Source: SIG480 sp045537045 (GTDB lineage: Bacteria; Bacillota; Clostridia; Oscillospirales; JAAYXM01). Taken from it: a stretch of 64,000 nt of DNA. The notes beneath the pieces were generated by a model that saw only the letters and a program-made list of their open reading frames with translations, was not told the origin of the DNA and made no database searches. The DNA is taken from contig JAZSOS010000011.1 of NCBI GenBank assembly GCA_045537045.1, positions 1-64,000 of the forward strand, read 5' to 3'. The position numbers were made by a program, and so were the translations under genes. Below are positions 45,740 through 54,679 of this stretch, piece after piece (the first letter of the stretch is position 1; each line of letters opens with the position of its first letter).

Positions 45740-46495
45740 TTATTTTTCCTCCTTCTGTGCGCTCTTGTCTTTATAAACGCCGAGCGGATAGTACGGAATC
45801 ATATTCTCATCAACCCACTTGAGTGCGTCGTTCGGAGTAAGTCCCCAGTTTGTCGGGCAGGTGGAAACAACCTCGATAAGGGAAAATCCCTTGCCCTCGA
45901 CCTGGTTTTTGAATGCCTTGAGTATTGCCTTGCCCGCTGCCTTAACGTTTTTAACGCTATTTACGGCAACGCGCTCGATATACTCAGGGCCGTCAAGAGT
46001 TGCGAGCATTTCGCTGACCTTTATCGGGTAACCTGCGGTTTTGACATCTCTGCCATACGGAGAGGTCTGCGTTACCTGACCGGGAAGTGATGTCGGAGCC
46101 ATCTGTCCGCCGGTCATTCCGTAAATTGCGTTGTTTACGAAGATAACCGTGATGTTTTCATTTCTTGCCGCTGCGTGGACTGTCTCTGCCATACCGATTG
46201 ATGCAAGGTCACCGTCGCCCTGATATGTAAAGATAACATTCTCGGGGAATGCGCGCTTAAGACCTGTTGCAACAGCGGGAGCACGGCCGTGAGCCGCCTC
46301 AACCATATCACATGAAAAATAATCGTATGCCATAACAGAACAGCCGACCGGTGCAACACCGATTGCCTTGCCCTCTACGCCAAGTGCGTCGATTGCCTCC
46401 GCAACAAGGCGGTGAATTATACCGTGGGTGCAACCCGGGCAGTAATGAAGCGGTGCATCCGTTAAAGCCTTCGGTTTCTGAAATACTACTGCCAT
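45740..46495 (-). CDS. 2-oxoacid:ferredoxin oxidoreductase, beta (TPP) subunit
   Basis: The 251-residue subunit binds thiamine diphosphate: YCPGCTHGIIH near 20 and the motif GDGDLASIGMAE ending at NNAIYGMTGGQ. GGQMAPTSLPGQVTQTSPYGRD is typical of the VOR/KOR beta group. The ATG at 46495 overlaps the alpha stop (TAATG), a sign of tight coupling; an upstream TTG at 46504 is less likely. Confidence 0.94.
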   Translation of the reverse strand: MAVVFQKPKALTDAPLHYCPGCTHGIIHRLVAEAIDALGVEGKAIGVAPVGCSVMAYDYFSCDMVEAAHGRAPAVATGLKRAFPENVIFTYQGDGDLASIGMAETVHAAARNENITVIFVNNAIYGMTGGQMAPTSLPGQVTQTSPYGRDVKTAGYPIKVSEMLATLDGPEYIERVAVNSVKNVKAAGKAILKAFKNQVEGKGFSLIEVVSTCPTNWGLTPNDALKWVDENMIPYYPLGVYKDKSAQKEEK

Positions 46496-47556
46496 TATTT
46501 GCAACCTCCCTTGACTTCTTCAATCTTTGCGAGAACCTCTTCCGGAGACGGAATCATACCACCGACGCGGTTGCAGAGGTAAACCGGCTTCTTGCATTCA
46601 GTTGCAAGGCGGATATCCTCAATCATCTGTCCCATAGAAAGCTCAACGCTGATAAATGCCTTTACCGTCTTTGCAGCTTCCGCAAGAGGAGCCTTCGGGA
46701 ACGGCCAGAGCGTAATTGGACGAATCATGCCAACCTTAACGCCATTCTTACGCGCGGCAACAACTGCGTTCTTTGCAACACGTGCAGCAATACCGAATGC
46801 TACTACGCAATATTCCGCATCGTCCATCATAAAGCTTTCGTATCTTGTTTCGTTTTCTTCGATTGTCTTGTATCTCTCATAACGCTCAATGTTCTTCTGC
46901 TCAAGCTCTTCCGGCTTTAAGTACAGAGAATTGATGATGTTGTGTGTACGCTTTCCTTCAGTACCGGTAACAGCCCAGGGCTTTTCGATTGTGTTTACCT
47001 TTTCCTCAGGCAGCTCAACAGGCTCCATCATCTGACCCATCGTTCCGTCTGCAAGGAGCATAGACGGCATACGGTACTTCTCAGCAAGCTCGAATGCGAG
47101 AGCCGTCATATCTGCCATTTCCTGAACGGATTCCGGAGCGAGGACGATAAGGCGATAGTCACCGTGGCCGCCACCCTTGACGGACTGGAAGTAGTCCGAC
47201 TGTGACGGCTGGATGCCGCCGAGACCAGGGCCACCGCGCTGAACGTTTACGATAAGCGCCGGAAGGTCCGCACCTGCAATATAGGAGATGCCCTCCTGCT
47301 TAAGCGAAATACCGGGGCTTGATGACGAGGTCATAACTCTCTTACCAGTTCCGGCAACACCGTATACCATATTGATTGCGGAAATTTCGCTTTCTGCCTG
47401 AAGAAAGGTTCCTCCGATTTTCGGCATTTTCTTTGCCATATACGCCGCAACCTCTGTCTGCGGTGTTATGGGATAACCGAAGTAATGACGGCAACCGGCA
47501 CGGATGGCCGCCTCCGCGATTGCTTCGTTACCCTTCATCAATACTTTTTCTGCCAT
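46495..47556 (-). CDS. 2-oxoacid:ferredoxin oxidoreductase, alpha subunit
   Basis: The 353-residue subunit has GNEAIAEAAIRAGCRHYFGYPITPQTE, the conserved N-terminal block of alpha subunits, and SSPGISLKQEGISYIAGADLPALIVNV reading on from residue 80. Length fits VorB/KorA-type proteins. With the ferredoxin-like, beta and gamma subunits it forms the four-subunit VOR-type enzyme. Its place with ilvE and acyl-CoA synthetases supports branched-chain rather than pyruvate substrates. Confidence 0.93.
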   Translation of the reverse strand: MAEKVLMKGNEAIAEAAIRAGCRHYFGYPITPQTEVAAYMAKKMPKIGGTFLQAESEISAINMVYGVAGTGKRVMTSSSSPGISLKQEGISYIAGADLPALIVNVQRGGPGLGGIQPSQSDYFQSVKGGGHGDYRLIVLAPESVQEMADMTALAFELAEKYRMPSMLLADGTMGQMMEPVELPEEKVNTIEKPWAVTGTEGKRTHNIINSLYLKPEELEQKNIERYERYKTIEENETRYESFMMDDAEYCVVAFGIAARVAKNAVVAARKNGVKVGMIRPITLWPFPKAPLAEAAKTVKAFISVELSMGQMIEDIRLATECKKPVYLCNRVGGMIPSPEEVLAKIEEVKGGCK

Positions 47557-47569
47557 TTTTCCTCACACC

Positions 47570-47776
47570 TCACTTTTCTACCGTGATTACGCAATCCGGA
47601 CACATAGTAGCACAGAATGCGCAAGCAATACACTTCTCCTGATCTGTTATCTCAGCGGGAGAGTGACCTTTTTTGTTAATCTTGTCTTTTGCAAGACTGA
47701 TGATGCCCTTAGGGCAGGCTGTGACACAGAGTCCGCAACCCTTACAGAGGTCTGTGTCGAATGTTACTTTAGCCAT
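47570..47776 (-). CDS. 2-oxoacid:ferredoxin oxidoreductase, delta (two 4Fe-4S) subunit
   Basis: The 68-residue ferredoxin-like subunit has two cluster motifs, CKGCGLCVTACP and CIACAFCATMCP, and carries electrons between the TPP site and free ferredoxin. Gene order delta-alpha-beta-gamma is typical of the VOR/KOR family. The Shine-Dalgarno sequence is AAAGGGGTG before the ATG at 47776. Confidence 0.95.
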   Translation of the reverse strand: MAKVTFDTDLCKGCGLCVTACPKGIISLAKDKINKKGHSPAEITDQEKCIACAFCATMCPDCVITVEK

Positions 47777-47794
47777 GATAACACCCCTTTTATT

Positions 47795-48457
47795 TTAAAA
47801 TAATTTTTTCTGTAACTTAAGCGGGAATATATCCGCAGCATCGCCGCAGATACGCTCATCCGCAGTTGTCATAACAACCGGAACACCGCAGAGAGCTGAA
47901 AGCTCTTCGGCGAGTTCTGCAGTTTTTAAAACGTCTGAAAGCGCGGTCTCTGCACCGATGTTTGAGTTGTTTACAATACCGGTGAACGGAATCTGCGCTG
48001 CTTCCTCAATTTCGCGGAAAACCTCATAGGCTTCTGCTGCGCATCTTGTAAGCGGGCGGTAAAAGTTTGCCACGAAAAGATTTGCAAAATTGCCTTCCTC
48101 AAGGATATACGGGCGGTATCTGCCAAGTGCATACGCACCTCTGTCGTCACCGCCAATATCCATAACAACCTTTTTGTCGTATCTCTGAACAAGCCCGTAA
48201 ACCTCCGCCGGAAGCGACGGCAAATCCACACTTGTGTTTGCAAACGGGAGCGCAACTACCTCCACTCCCGCGGCTGTAAGCTCATCAAGACTGTCCTTTG
48301 TACGGAAATACGGGTTTACAATATCAATATCCGCAATCGCAACTTTCTCACCCTTGCCTGCAAGGTGCATTGCCCAGTTTACGGCAATGTTCGTCTTTCC
48401 GCTGCCGTAATGTCCGCCAAACAGCGTTACGCGTTTATTTAAAGCGTGATTGTCCAA
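47795..48457 (-). CDS. ParA/MinD-like P-loop ATPase
   Basis: The 220-residue protein has a Walker A GGHYGSGKTNIA near 14, a Walker B-like VVMDIGGDDRGA near 98 and IADIDIVNPYFRT where the deviant switch region lies. Related CobQ/CobB/MinD-type ATPases occur near 2-oxoacid:ferredoxin oxidoreductase genes in Clostridia, but no role has been shown that I know of; cofactor loading or complex maturation is a guess. It overlaps ilvE by 19 bases. Confidence 0.8.
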   Translation of the reverse strand: MDNHALNKRVTLFGGHYGSGKTNIAVNWAMHLAGKGEKVAIADIDIVNPYFRTKDSLDELTAAGVEVVALPFANTSVDLPSLPAEVYGLVQRYDKKVVMDIGGDDRGAYALGRYRPYILEEGNFANLFVANFYRPLTRCAAEAYEVFREIEEAAQIPFTGIVNNSNIGAETALSDVLKTAELAEELSALCGVPVVMTTADERICGDAADIFPLKLQKKLF

Positions 48458-49506
48458 TTGAACTTATCCTCACATTCGCCCCACTGGATACCCGTGATGG
48501 TATCGTAGAGCTTCTGGCTCACTTCACCGATTGTGTTGTTGTTTATGAGCATAACGTCATCCTTATAGCGGAGCTTGCCGACCGGCGAGATAACAGCGGC
48601 AGTACCTGTGCCGAAGCACTCTTCAAGGCGTCCGGATTTCTGAGCATCTAAAAGCTCTTCAACGCTGATACGGCGCTCCTCAACCTCATACCCCCAGGAC
48701 TTACAGACCTCAATAACAGAGTTTCTTGTGATGCCGGGGAGAATGCTGCCATTCAGCATAGGAGTTACAATCTTGCCGTCAATCTTGAAGAAGATGTTCA
48801 TTGCGCCAACTTCTTCGATATACTTTCTCTCAACGCCGTCAAGCCAGAGAACCTGAGAGTATCCTTCATCGTGAGCCTTTACCTGAGCTGCAAGAGAAGC
48901 CGCATAGTTGCCGCCTGTCTTTGCAAAGCCCATACCTCCCTTTACTGCGCGGACATAGTCATCCTCAATCCAGATTCCGACCGGAGCAAGACCACTTGCA
49001 TAATATGCGCCCGATGGAGAAAGAATGATGATAAAGAGATATGTGCTTGACGGTGCAACGCCTAAAAACTCATCAGTTGCGATGATAAACGGACGAATGT
49101 AGAGCGATGTACCCGGTGCCGTGGGAATCCAGTCCTCGTCAACCTTAACAACAGCCTTACATGCCTCAACAAAAAGCTCAACCGGAAGCTCCGGAATGCA
49201 AAGACGCTTGTTTGTGTCGTTTGTTCTCTTTGCGTTCATTTCCGGGCGGAAGAGACGTGTTTTGCCGTCCTTGCCCTTATATGCCTTAAGACCTTCAAAC
49301 ATCTCCTGACCGTAGTGGAAAACCATTGCGGACGGATCAAGCGAAAGCTTTTTGTACGGTTCAATTCTGCCGTCGTGCCAGCCCTTGCCCTCTGTGTAGT
49401 TCATAATGAACATATGATCTGTAAATACCTTGCCGAATGCAAGCTTTGACTCGTCCTGCGGACGTGCCTTGGGGTTAGTTGTTCTTGTTACCGGAAAATT
49501 GTACAT
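48439..49506 (-). CDS. ilvE: Branched-chain amino acid aminotransferase
   Basis: The 355-residue fold-type IV PLP enzyme links branched 2-oxoacids with Leu, Ile and Val. The PLP Lys is in ERKYIEEVGAMNIFF near 205; YIRPFIIATDEFLGVAPSSTY, GGNYAASLAAQ and PGITRNSVIEVCKSWG are conserved. It is the eukaryotic-like/BCAT2-size class. It directly precedes the ATPase and oxidoreductase genes and lies 80 bases after the acyl-CoA synthetase, so it is probably read from the T-box promoter at 52.2 kb. Confidence 0.95.
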   Translation of the reverse strand: MYNFPVTRTTNPKARPQDESKLAFGKVFTDHMFIMNYTEGKGWHDGRIEPYKKLSLDPSAMVFHYGQEMFEGLKAYKGKDGKTRLFRPEMNAKRTNDTNKRLCIPELPVELFVEACKAVVKVDEDWIPTAPGTSLYIRPFIIATDEFLGVAPSSTYLFIIILSPSGAYYASGLAPVGIWIEDDYVRAVKGGMGFAKTGGNYAASLAAQVKAHDEGYSQVLWLDGVERKYIEEVGAMNIFFKIDGKIVTPMLNGSILPGITRNSVIEVCKSWGYEVEERRISVEELLDAQKSGRLEECFGTGTAAVISPVGKLRYKDDVMLINNNTIGEVSQKLYDTITGIQWGECEDKFNWTITL

Positions 49507-49585
49507 AAAAAACCTCTCCTTATATATTGTTTATATAAATCAGGTCTTCTGTCGCGAAGAACGGATGATCTGATATTTTTATGAT

Positions 49586-51874
49586 TTACAGCTTATTGCG
49601 CTGGATTTTGCCGCTTACCGTTTTTGGAAGCTCATCGCGGAATACGACAAGACGCGGATACTTATACGGTGCAGTGTGTTCCTTAACGTAGGTCTGGATT
49701 TCCTTCTTTAATTCTTCAGTTGGCTCAGTACCCTTGGTAAGAACGATGCTTGCCTTTACTATCTGACCTCTTACTTCATCGGGTGCCGCAGATACGCCGC
49801 ACTCAAGAACATACGGAAGCTCCATAATAACGCTTTCAATCTCAAATGGCCCGACGCGGTAACCGGAGGATTTGATAACGTCATCAACACGGCCGACATA
49901 CCAATAGAAGCCGTCTTCGTCCTTCCACGCGGTATCACCTGTGTGGTAATATCCGTCGTGGAGAACCTCGTCTGTCTTCTCCTGATCGCGGTAATATCCT
50001 GTGAAGAGTCCGCAGGGCATGCCGTCTTTTACGTTGATGACGATTTCACCCGTCTCACCGACAGCAACCGGCTCACAGTTTTCATTTACCAGCTCAACAT
50101 TATAAATCGGAGCAGGCTTACCCATAGAGCCTATCTTATGCGGAGCGCCGACCATATTGCCGATAATCATCGTGCTTTCCGTCTGACCGAAGCCCTCGAT
50201 AATCTGGAGACCCGTCGCTTTTTCAAATTGCTTATATACCTCGGGGTTGAGTGCTTCGCCTGCTGTTGACATATGCTTTACCGATGAGAAATCATACTGT
50301 GAAATATCCTCTTTTATAAGCATACGGAGCATTGTAGGCGGTGCGCAGAAGGTTGTTATCTGATGCTTTGCAAACATCGGAAGAATCTGCTTTGCATCAA
50401 AGCGGTCAAAATCGTAAACGAAAATAGGTGCCTCACACAGCCACTGACCGTAAAGCTTTCCCCACATGGACTTTGCCCAACCGGTATCGGAAATCGTAAA
50501 GTGAAGTCCGTCGGGGTCTACATTATGCCAGTACTTTGCGGTATGGAAATGACCGAGCGGATACTTGTGGTTGTGTGCCGCAATCTTCGGGTAACCGGTT
50601 GTTCCGGATGTGAAGAACATAAGCAGCAAATCGTCTCCGCAGGGAGAATCCTCGCTTCTCTCAAAATGGGAGCTGTAAAGCGGGTACTCGTCATTAAAGC
50701 ATCTCCAGCCGTCGCGCTTGCCGCCAACGATGAGCTTGTTGAGAAGCTCAGGACAAGCCTTTGCCGCCTCGTCAACACATGCGGCAACGTCACCGTCTGC
50801 CGTACAGATAATGGTGTTTACGCCCGCGGCTTTAAAGCGGTATTCGATATCGTGAACAAGAAGCTGGTTTGTCGCAGGGATTGCAACTGCGCCGAGCTTA
50901 TTAAGACCTATCATTGCATACCAGAATTCGTAATGGCGCTTTAAGATAAGCATTACCCTGTCGCCTTTTTTGATGCCGAGGGATTTAAAGTAGTTTGCAC
51001 AGCGCGCGCTCTCACGCTTTACATCCGTAAAGGTTATTCTGCGCTCTGTTCCGTCCTTTGAAATATGAAGCATTGCAAGCTTCTCCGGCTCACGCGCGGC
51101 AAGCTCGTCGATTAAGTCAAACGCAAAGTTGAAGCCTTCTGTGTTCTTAAACTCAATTTTTACCGGGGTTCCCTTTTCGTTTTCCTGAACGTCTATGTAC
51201 TTGCGGTAAATTCTGTCCTTGGTGTCACGCGTTGCAATGCGGAAATCATCAATTGCACGTGTCGGTGCAAGCTCCGGAATCGGCTCACCGGACGGATTTA
51301 AAACAATCGCATAGAAAACACAATCACGCCCGTTCACAGCAATCATGCCGTGGGGAGTATTACTGTCAAAATAAATGCTGTCACCCGGGCCGAGCGTTTC
51401 GCGGTGCTCACCAATCTGCACCATAAGCTCGCCCTCAACAACAATGTCGCATTCCTGACCGTCGTGAGATGTAAGCTCGATATCGCGGTTCTGTGCATCG
51501 GGGTCGTAAACGCTCTTTACATAAAGTGGCTCTGCAATGCGGTTCTGAAACGCATATGCAAGGTTGTAGTATGTCATACCGTGAGCGTTTGAAATCTGCT
51601 GACCTGCGCCGCGGCGGGTAACGGTGAACGACTTAAGCGTCGGGCTGTGGCCTTCAATGATGTCCGTTACGTTAACACGCAATGCCATTGCGCAGCGGTA
51701 GAGGAAGGTAAAGTTAAGGTCTGCCTTTCCCTCTTCGCAAAGGCGGTATTCCTCGACAGAAAGCGCGGTCTGAGCCGCCATTTCCTCAAGTGACAACCCC
51801 TCAATCTCGCGAAGCTCACGAATACGGGCAGCCATTTCCTGAATTTTGTAATCAAGACCTGATATTGGTTGCAT
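49586..51874 (-). CDS. HTH-cupin-acyl-CoA synthetase fusion (Val T-box gene)
   Basis: The 762-residue protein has an XRE-type helix-turn-helix (about 12-65), a cupin (about 115-190, DGQECDIVVEGELMVQIGEH and DSIYFDSNTPHG), and a medium-chain-type acyl-CoA synthetase (about 240-762) with FFTSGTTGYPK, EGFGQTEST and the catalytic Lys in VSGKIQRNKL at the C-terminus. All catalytic motifs are intact. Isobutyrate is a reasonable substrate because the T-box upstream reads best as valine and the operon continues with ilvE and VOR (inference). The HTH-cupin part may sense a small acid or act only structurally. Confidence 0.9.
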   Translation of the reverse strand: MQPISGLDYKIQEMAARIRELREIEGLSLEEMAAQTALSVEEYRLCEEGKADLNFTFLYRCAMALRVNVTDIIEGHSPTLKSFTVTRRGAGQQISNAHGMTYYNLAYAFQNRIAEPLYVKSVYDPDAQNRDIELTSHDGQECDIVVEGELMVQIGEHRETLGPGDSIYFDSNTPHGMIAVNGRDCVFYAIVLNPSGEPIPELAPTRAIDDFRIATRDTKDRIYRKYIDVQENEKGTPVKIEFKNTEGFNFAFDLIDELAAREPEKLAMLHISKDGTERRITFTDVKRESARCANYFKSLGIKKGDRVMLILKRHYEFWYAMIGLNKLGAVAIPATNQLLVHDIEYRFKAAGVNTIICTADGDVAACVDEAAKACPELLNKLIVGGKRDGWRCFNDEYPLYSSHFERSEDSPCGDDLLLMFFTSGTTGYPKIAAHNHKYPLGHFHTAKYWHNVDPDGLHFTISDTGWAKSMWGKLYGQWLCEAPIFVYDFDRFDAKQILPMFAKHQITTFCAPPTMLRMLIKEDISQYDFSSVKHMSTAGEALNPEVYKQFEKATGLQIIEGFGQTESTMIIGNMVGAPHKIGSMGKPAPIYNVELVNENCEPVAVGETGEIVINVKDGMPCGLFTGYYRDQEKTDEVLHDGYYHTGDTAWKDEDGFYWYVGRVDDVIKSSGYRVGPFEIESVIMELPYVLECGVSAAPDEVRGQIVKASIVLTKGTEPTEELKKEIQTYVKEHTAPYKYPRLVVFRDELPKTVSGKIQRNKL

Positions 51875-51900
51875 AATAAGACATCCTTTCCCGGGACGAA

Positions 51901-52192
51901 TTAAAAAGCACCCGTCCCAAAGCTGATAATCTTTGAGACGAGCGTCATAACATCATCACACCCGCGGTACCACTCAAATTGCGCCGAAAACGCGCCACTC
52001 AGGCTCTACTAAGCCTTATGCATTAACGCAGCATTCACGGAAAGGTTCTACTCGCCGTAAAGACACAGCTTTCTTCCTTCCGGCTCGGAAGCTACAATCA
52101 CAGAAAACAAAACCGATAGTTTGCACCGACCACTATCTCTCTGAGGGTCTGCATATCTGTGCACTCTTCGTCAAAGCCTTTACATATATTTA
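51901..52192 (-). promoter_or_regulatory. T-box riboswitch leader, probably valine (GUA specifier)
   Basis: Minus strand. Stem I: GAAG-AGTG-CACAGA on the 5' side pairs with TCTGTG-ATTGTAG-CTTC on the 3' side. By analogy with the Leu leader, the codon directly before the single purine that precedes the lower helix is GTA (52095-52093), Val; ATT in the same loop is an alternative. The distal AGAGAG and GGTGCAA elements are present. The T-box motif GAGTGGTACCGCGG is at 51975-51962 with a TGGT bulge, matching a tRNA with A73. The terminator stem CGTCTCAAAG/CTTTGGGACG lies at 51939-51912. Confidence 0.92.
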
Positions 52193-52199
52193 TATCGTT

Positions 52200-52228
52200 A
52201 TTATATATCAGCCGTAGGTAATTGTCAA
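52200..52228 (-). promoter_or_regulatory. Sigma-A promoter of the Val T-box operon
   Basis: TTGACA (52228-52223), 17-base spacer, TATAAT (52205-52200) on the minus strand: full consensus. Confidence 0.9.
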
Positions 52229-52261
52229 TAGTTTTTTGTCAATTTAGCAACTGTAACTTTA

Positions 52262-52293
52262 ACCCATTCTCCGCCGCACGGCGGAGAATGGGT
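52262..52293. terminator. Perfect hairpin after the Ile T-box gene
   Basis: ACCCATTCTCCGCCG (52262-52276) pairs with CGGCGGAGAATGGGT (52279-52293). There is no strong T-run, so termination may be incomplete and the synthetase transcript could read into the Val operon. Confidence 0.6.
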
Positions 52294-52364
52294 ATGACAC
52301 TGACTGCAAATTTCCGGAATCGTCAATGTTTTTTTATCATTCGTACGGATATTTTCTTTTCCGC

Positions 52365-54632
52365 TTACAGCTTGTTTCTCTGAATCTTTCCGGAGATTGT
52401 TTTCGGAAGCTCGTCGCGGAATACAACAAGACGCGGATACTTATACGGTGCGGTGTGCTCCTTGACGTAATTCTGGATTTCTTTCTTTAATTCTTCTGTC
52501 GGCTCTGTGCCCTTTGTCAGCACGATGCTTGCCTTGACTATCTGACCGCGAAGCTCATCCGGTGCCGCAGATACGCCGCACTCAAGAACATACGGAAGCT
52601 CCATGATAACGCTCTCAATCTCAAACGGTCCGATGCGGTAGCCGGAGGACTTGATAACATCGTCAATACGGCTGACGTACCAGAAATATCCGTCCTCGTC
52701 GCGCCATGCGGTATCGCCCGTGTGGTACATACCGTTTCTCATGCACTCTTCCATTTTCTCGTCATCATTGAGATACTGGTTGAAGAGACCGACCGGAACT
52801 CCGTCGTTAAGGCGGATTGCGATTTCACCGACTTCGCCGTTCGCAACGGGGTTATCATCCGGGTCAACAATTACAATATCATACTGCGGAGATGCCTTGC
52901 CCATTGCACCGAGACGCGGGGTTGTTCCGTAGAGGTTTGCGATAGCAAGAGTTGTCTCCGTCTGACCGAAGCCCTCCATGATTTTAAGTCCCGTTGCCTT
53001 TTCAAACTGCTTGAACACCTCGGGGTTGAGTGCCTCACCCGCAGTCGTCATATGGTGAATTGAAGAAAGGTCAAATTTCGACAAGTCTTCCTTTATAAAC
53101 ATGCGCAACATGGTTGGAGGCGCGCAGAAGGTTGTGATATTATACTTTGCAAACATCGGGAGAATTTCGTTTGCACTGAAGCGGTCAAAATCGTAAACGA
53201 ATACTGCACCTTCACACAGCCACTGACCGTAAAGCTTGCCCCAGAGCGATTTTCCCCAGCCGGTGTCTGAAATCGTGAAGTGGAGACCGTCACGCTCACA
53301 GCAGTGCCAGTATTTTGCAGTTACGAAATGGCCGAGGCCATAAGTGTGCTTGTGCTCAACCATCTTCGGATTTCCGGTTGTGCCGGACGAGAAGAACATA
53401 AGCGCCGGTGCATCACCGCAGGGCGTGTCTTCACTTCTCTCAAAGTTACTTGAAAAGCGCTGATACTCACTGTCAAAATCGTGCCATCCGTCACGCGTAC
53501 CACCAACGAGAACAAGTGTTTTCACGCTCGGGCATTTTGCCGCCGCGGCTTCTGCAATATCAGCAGTACCGTCATCGGCAGTGCAGACAATCGCACTAAC
53601 GTTTGCTGCCTCGAAGCGGTATACGAAGTCGTGATCTTTAAGCTGATGCGTTGCGGGAATTGCAACCGCTCCGAGCTTGTGAAGTGCGACCATAGCAAAC
53701 CAGAACTGGTAATGGCGCTTGAGAACAAGCATTACCTTATCGCCGCGCGCGATGCCGAGCGAGGCGAAATAGTTTGCACAACGTGCGCTCTCACGCTTGA
53801 TGTCTTCACACGTAAAGCGGCGTTCCGTCATATCCTTTGCGACATGGAGCATTGCAAGCTTATCTGGAGTCTTCTTCGCGATTGCATCTACAACATCAAA
53901 GCCGAAGTTGAATGTATCGGTATTCATAAACTCAACTTTTTCAAGTACACCAGGCGCACTCTCGGTGCATTTCACGAACTTGTCGCACGCAAGGGCGGTC
54001 TTCGGTCGGAGAGAAACAACGCTCTCAAGAGCCTCGTCCTCCTTTGCTTCCTCACCCGGAAGAACAACGGCGCAGAATGTGCAGTCTTCTCCGCCCACGG
54101 CAATCATGCCATGAGGGGTTGAACTGTTATAATAAATGCTGTCACCCTCATTGAGGATTTCCGTATGCTCACCGACCTGTACTTTAAGTGAGCCGCTGAT
54201 TACAAGGTCAAACTCCTGCCCGCTGTGCTTCGTGAGGTGGATGGGTTTGTTCTGAAGCTCCTCACTGTACTCGTATTTAACCCAATGGGGTTCTGCAATC
54301 TTGTTTTTGAACTTCGGTGCGAGATTCTGAATCGTTATGCCATCCTCGCGTGCAGTTTCCTGTCCCCTACCCTTGCGCGTTACGGTATAGGACGAAAGGT
54401 GTGCGTTCTTCCCCTCTAAAAGCTCCGTCAGCTCCATGCCGAATGCAAGAGCACATTTGTGGACAAACGTAAAAGGCATATCTGTCGCTCCGTTTTCGTA
54501 TTTTTCATATTCTTCCTGTGTTACCTCGGTTTTCTTCGCCATTTCCGCGGCACTCATTCCCATAATATCGCGCATTTCGCGAATACGGGACGCGACCTCA
54601 CTAAGCTGTGTCATAGTTTTTTCTGTGCTCAT
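52365..54632 (-). CDS. HTH-cupin-acyl-CoA synthetase fusion (Ile T-box gene)
   Basis: The 755-residue paralogue of the upstream-numbered synthetase at 49586-51874 has the same plan: XRE-like HTH (about 15-65), cupin (about 115-190, SIYYNSSTPHGMIAVGG), synthetase (about 240-755) with FFSSGTTGNPK, EGFGQTETT and ISGKIQRNKL. The last 85 residues differ at only a few positions from the paralogue, while the N-terminal 240 diverge more. The gene stands alone behind its own T-box, whose specifier reads as Ile, so 2-methylbutyrate is the natural guess for the acid it activates (inference). Confidence 0.9.
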   Translation of the reverse strand: MSTEKTMTQLSEVASRIREMRDIMGMSAAEMAKKTEVTQEEYEKYENGATDMPFTFVHKCALAFGMELTELLEGKNAHLSSYTVTRKGRGQETAREDGITIQNLAPKFKNKIAEPHWVKYEYSEELQNKPIHLTKHSGQEFDLVISGSLKVQVGEHTEILNEGDSIYYNSSTPHGMIAVGGEDCTFCAVVLPGEEAKEDEALESVVSLRPKTALACDKFVKCTESAPGVLEKVEFMNTDTFNFGFDVVDAIAKKTPDKLAMLHVAKDMTERRFTCEDIKRESARCANYFASLGIARGDKVMLVLKRHYQFWFAMVALHKLGAVAIPATHQLKDHDFVYRFEAANVSAIVCTADDGTADIAEAAAAKCPSVKTLVLVGGTRDGWHDFDSEYQRFSSNFERSEDTPCGDAPALMFFSSGTTGNPKMVEHKHTYGLGHFVTAKYWHCCERDGLHFTISDTGWGKSLWGKLYGQWLCEGAVFVYDFDRFSANEILPMFAKYNITTFCAPPTMLRMFIKEDLSKFDLSSIHHMTTAGEALNPEVFKQFEKATGLKIMEGFGQTETTLAIANLYGTTPRLGAMGKASPQYDIVIVDPDDNPVANGEVGEIAIRLNDGVPVGLFNQYLNDDEKMEECMRNGMYHTGDTAWRDEDGYFWYVSRIDDVIKSSGYRIGPFEIESVIMELPYVLECGVSAAPDELRGQIVKASIVLTKGTEPTEELKKEIQNYVKEHTAPYKYPRLVVFRDELPKTISGKIQRNKL

Positions 54633-54679
54633 TGGAAATTTCTCCTTTCAAATTAAAAATATAAAATTCTTAATTGAAT

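Noticed and set aside
52093..52095. Cysteine (TGT) specifier in the second T-box
   Set aside because: TGT can be read in the loop, but tRNA-Cys normally has U73, which does not match the TGGT bulge, and the gene context is branched-chain.
49586..54632. Recent gene conversion between the two synthetase genes
   Set aside because: The last 85 residues are nearly identical, but many silent third-position differences remain in the DNA, so strong selection explains it better than recent conversion.
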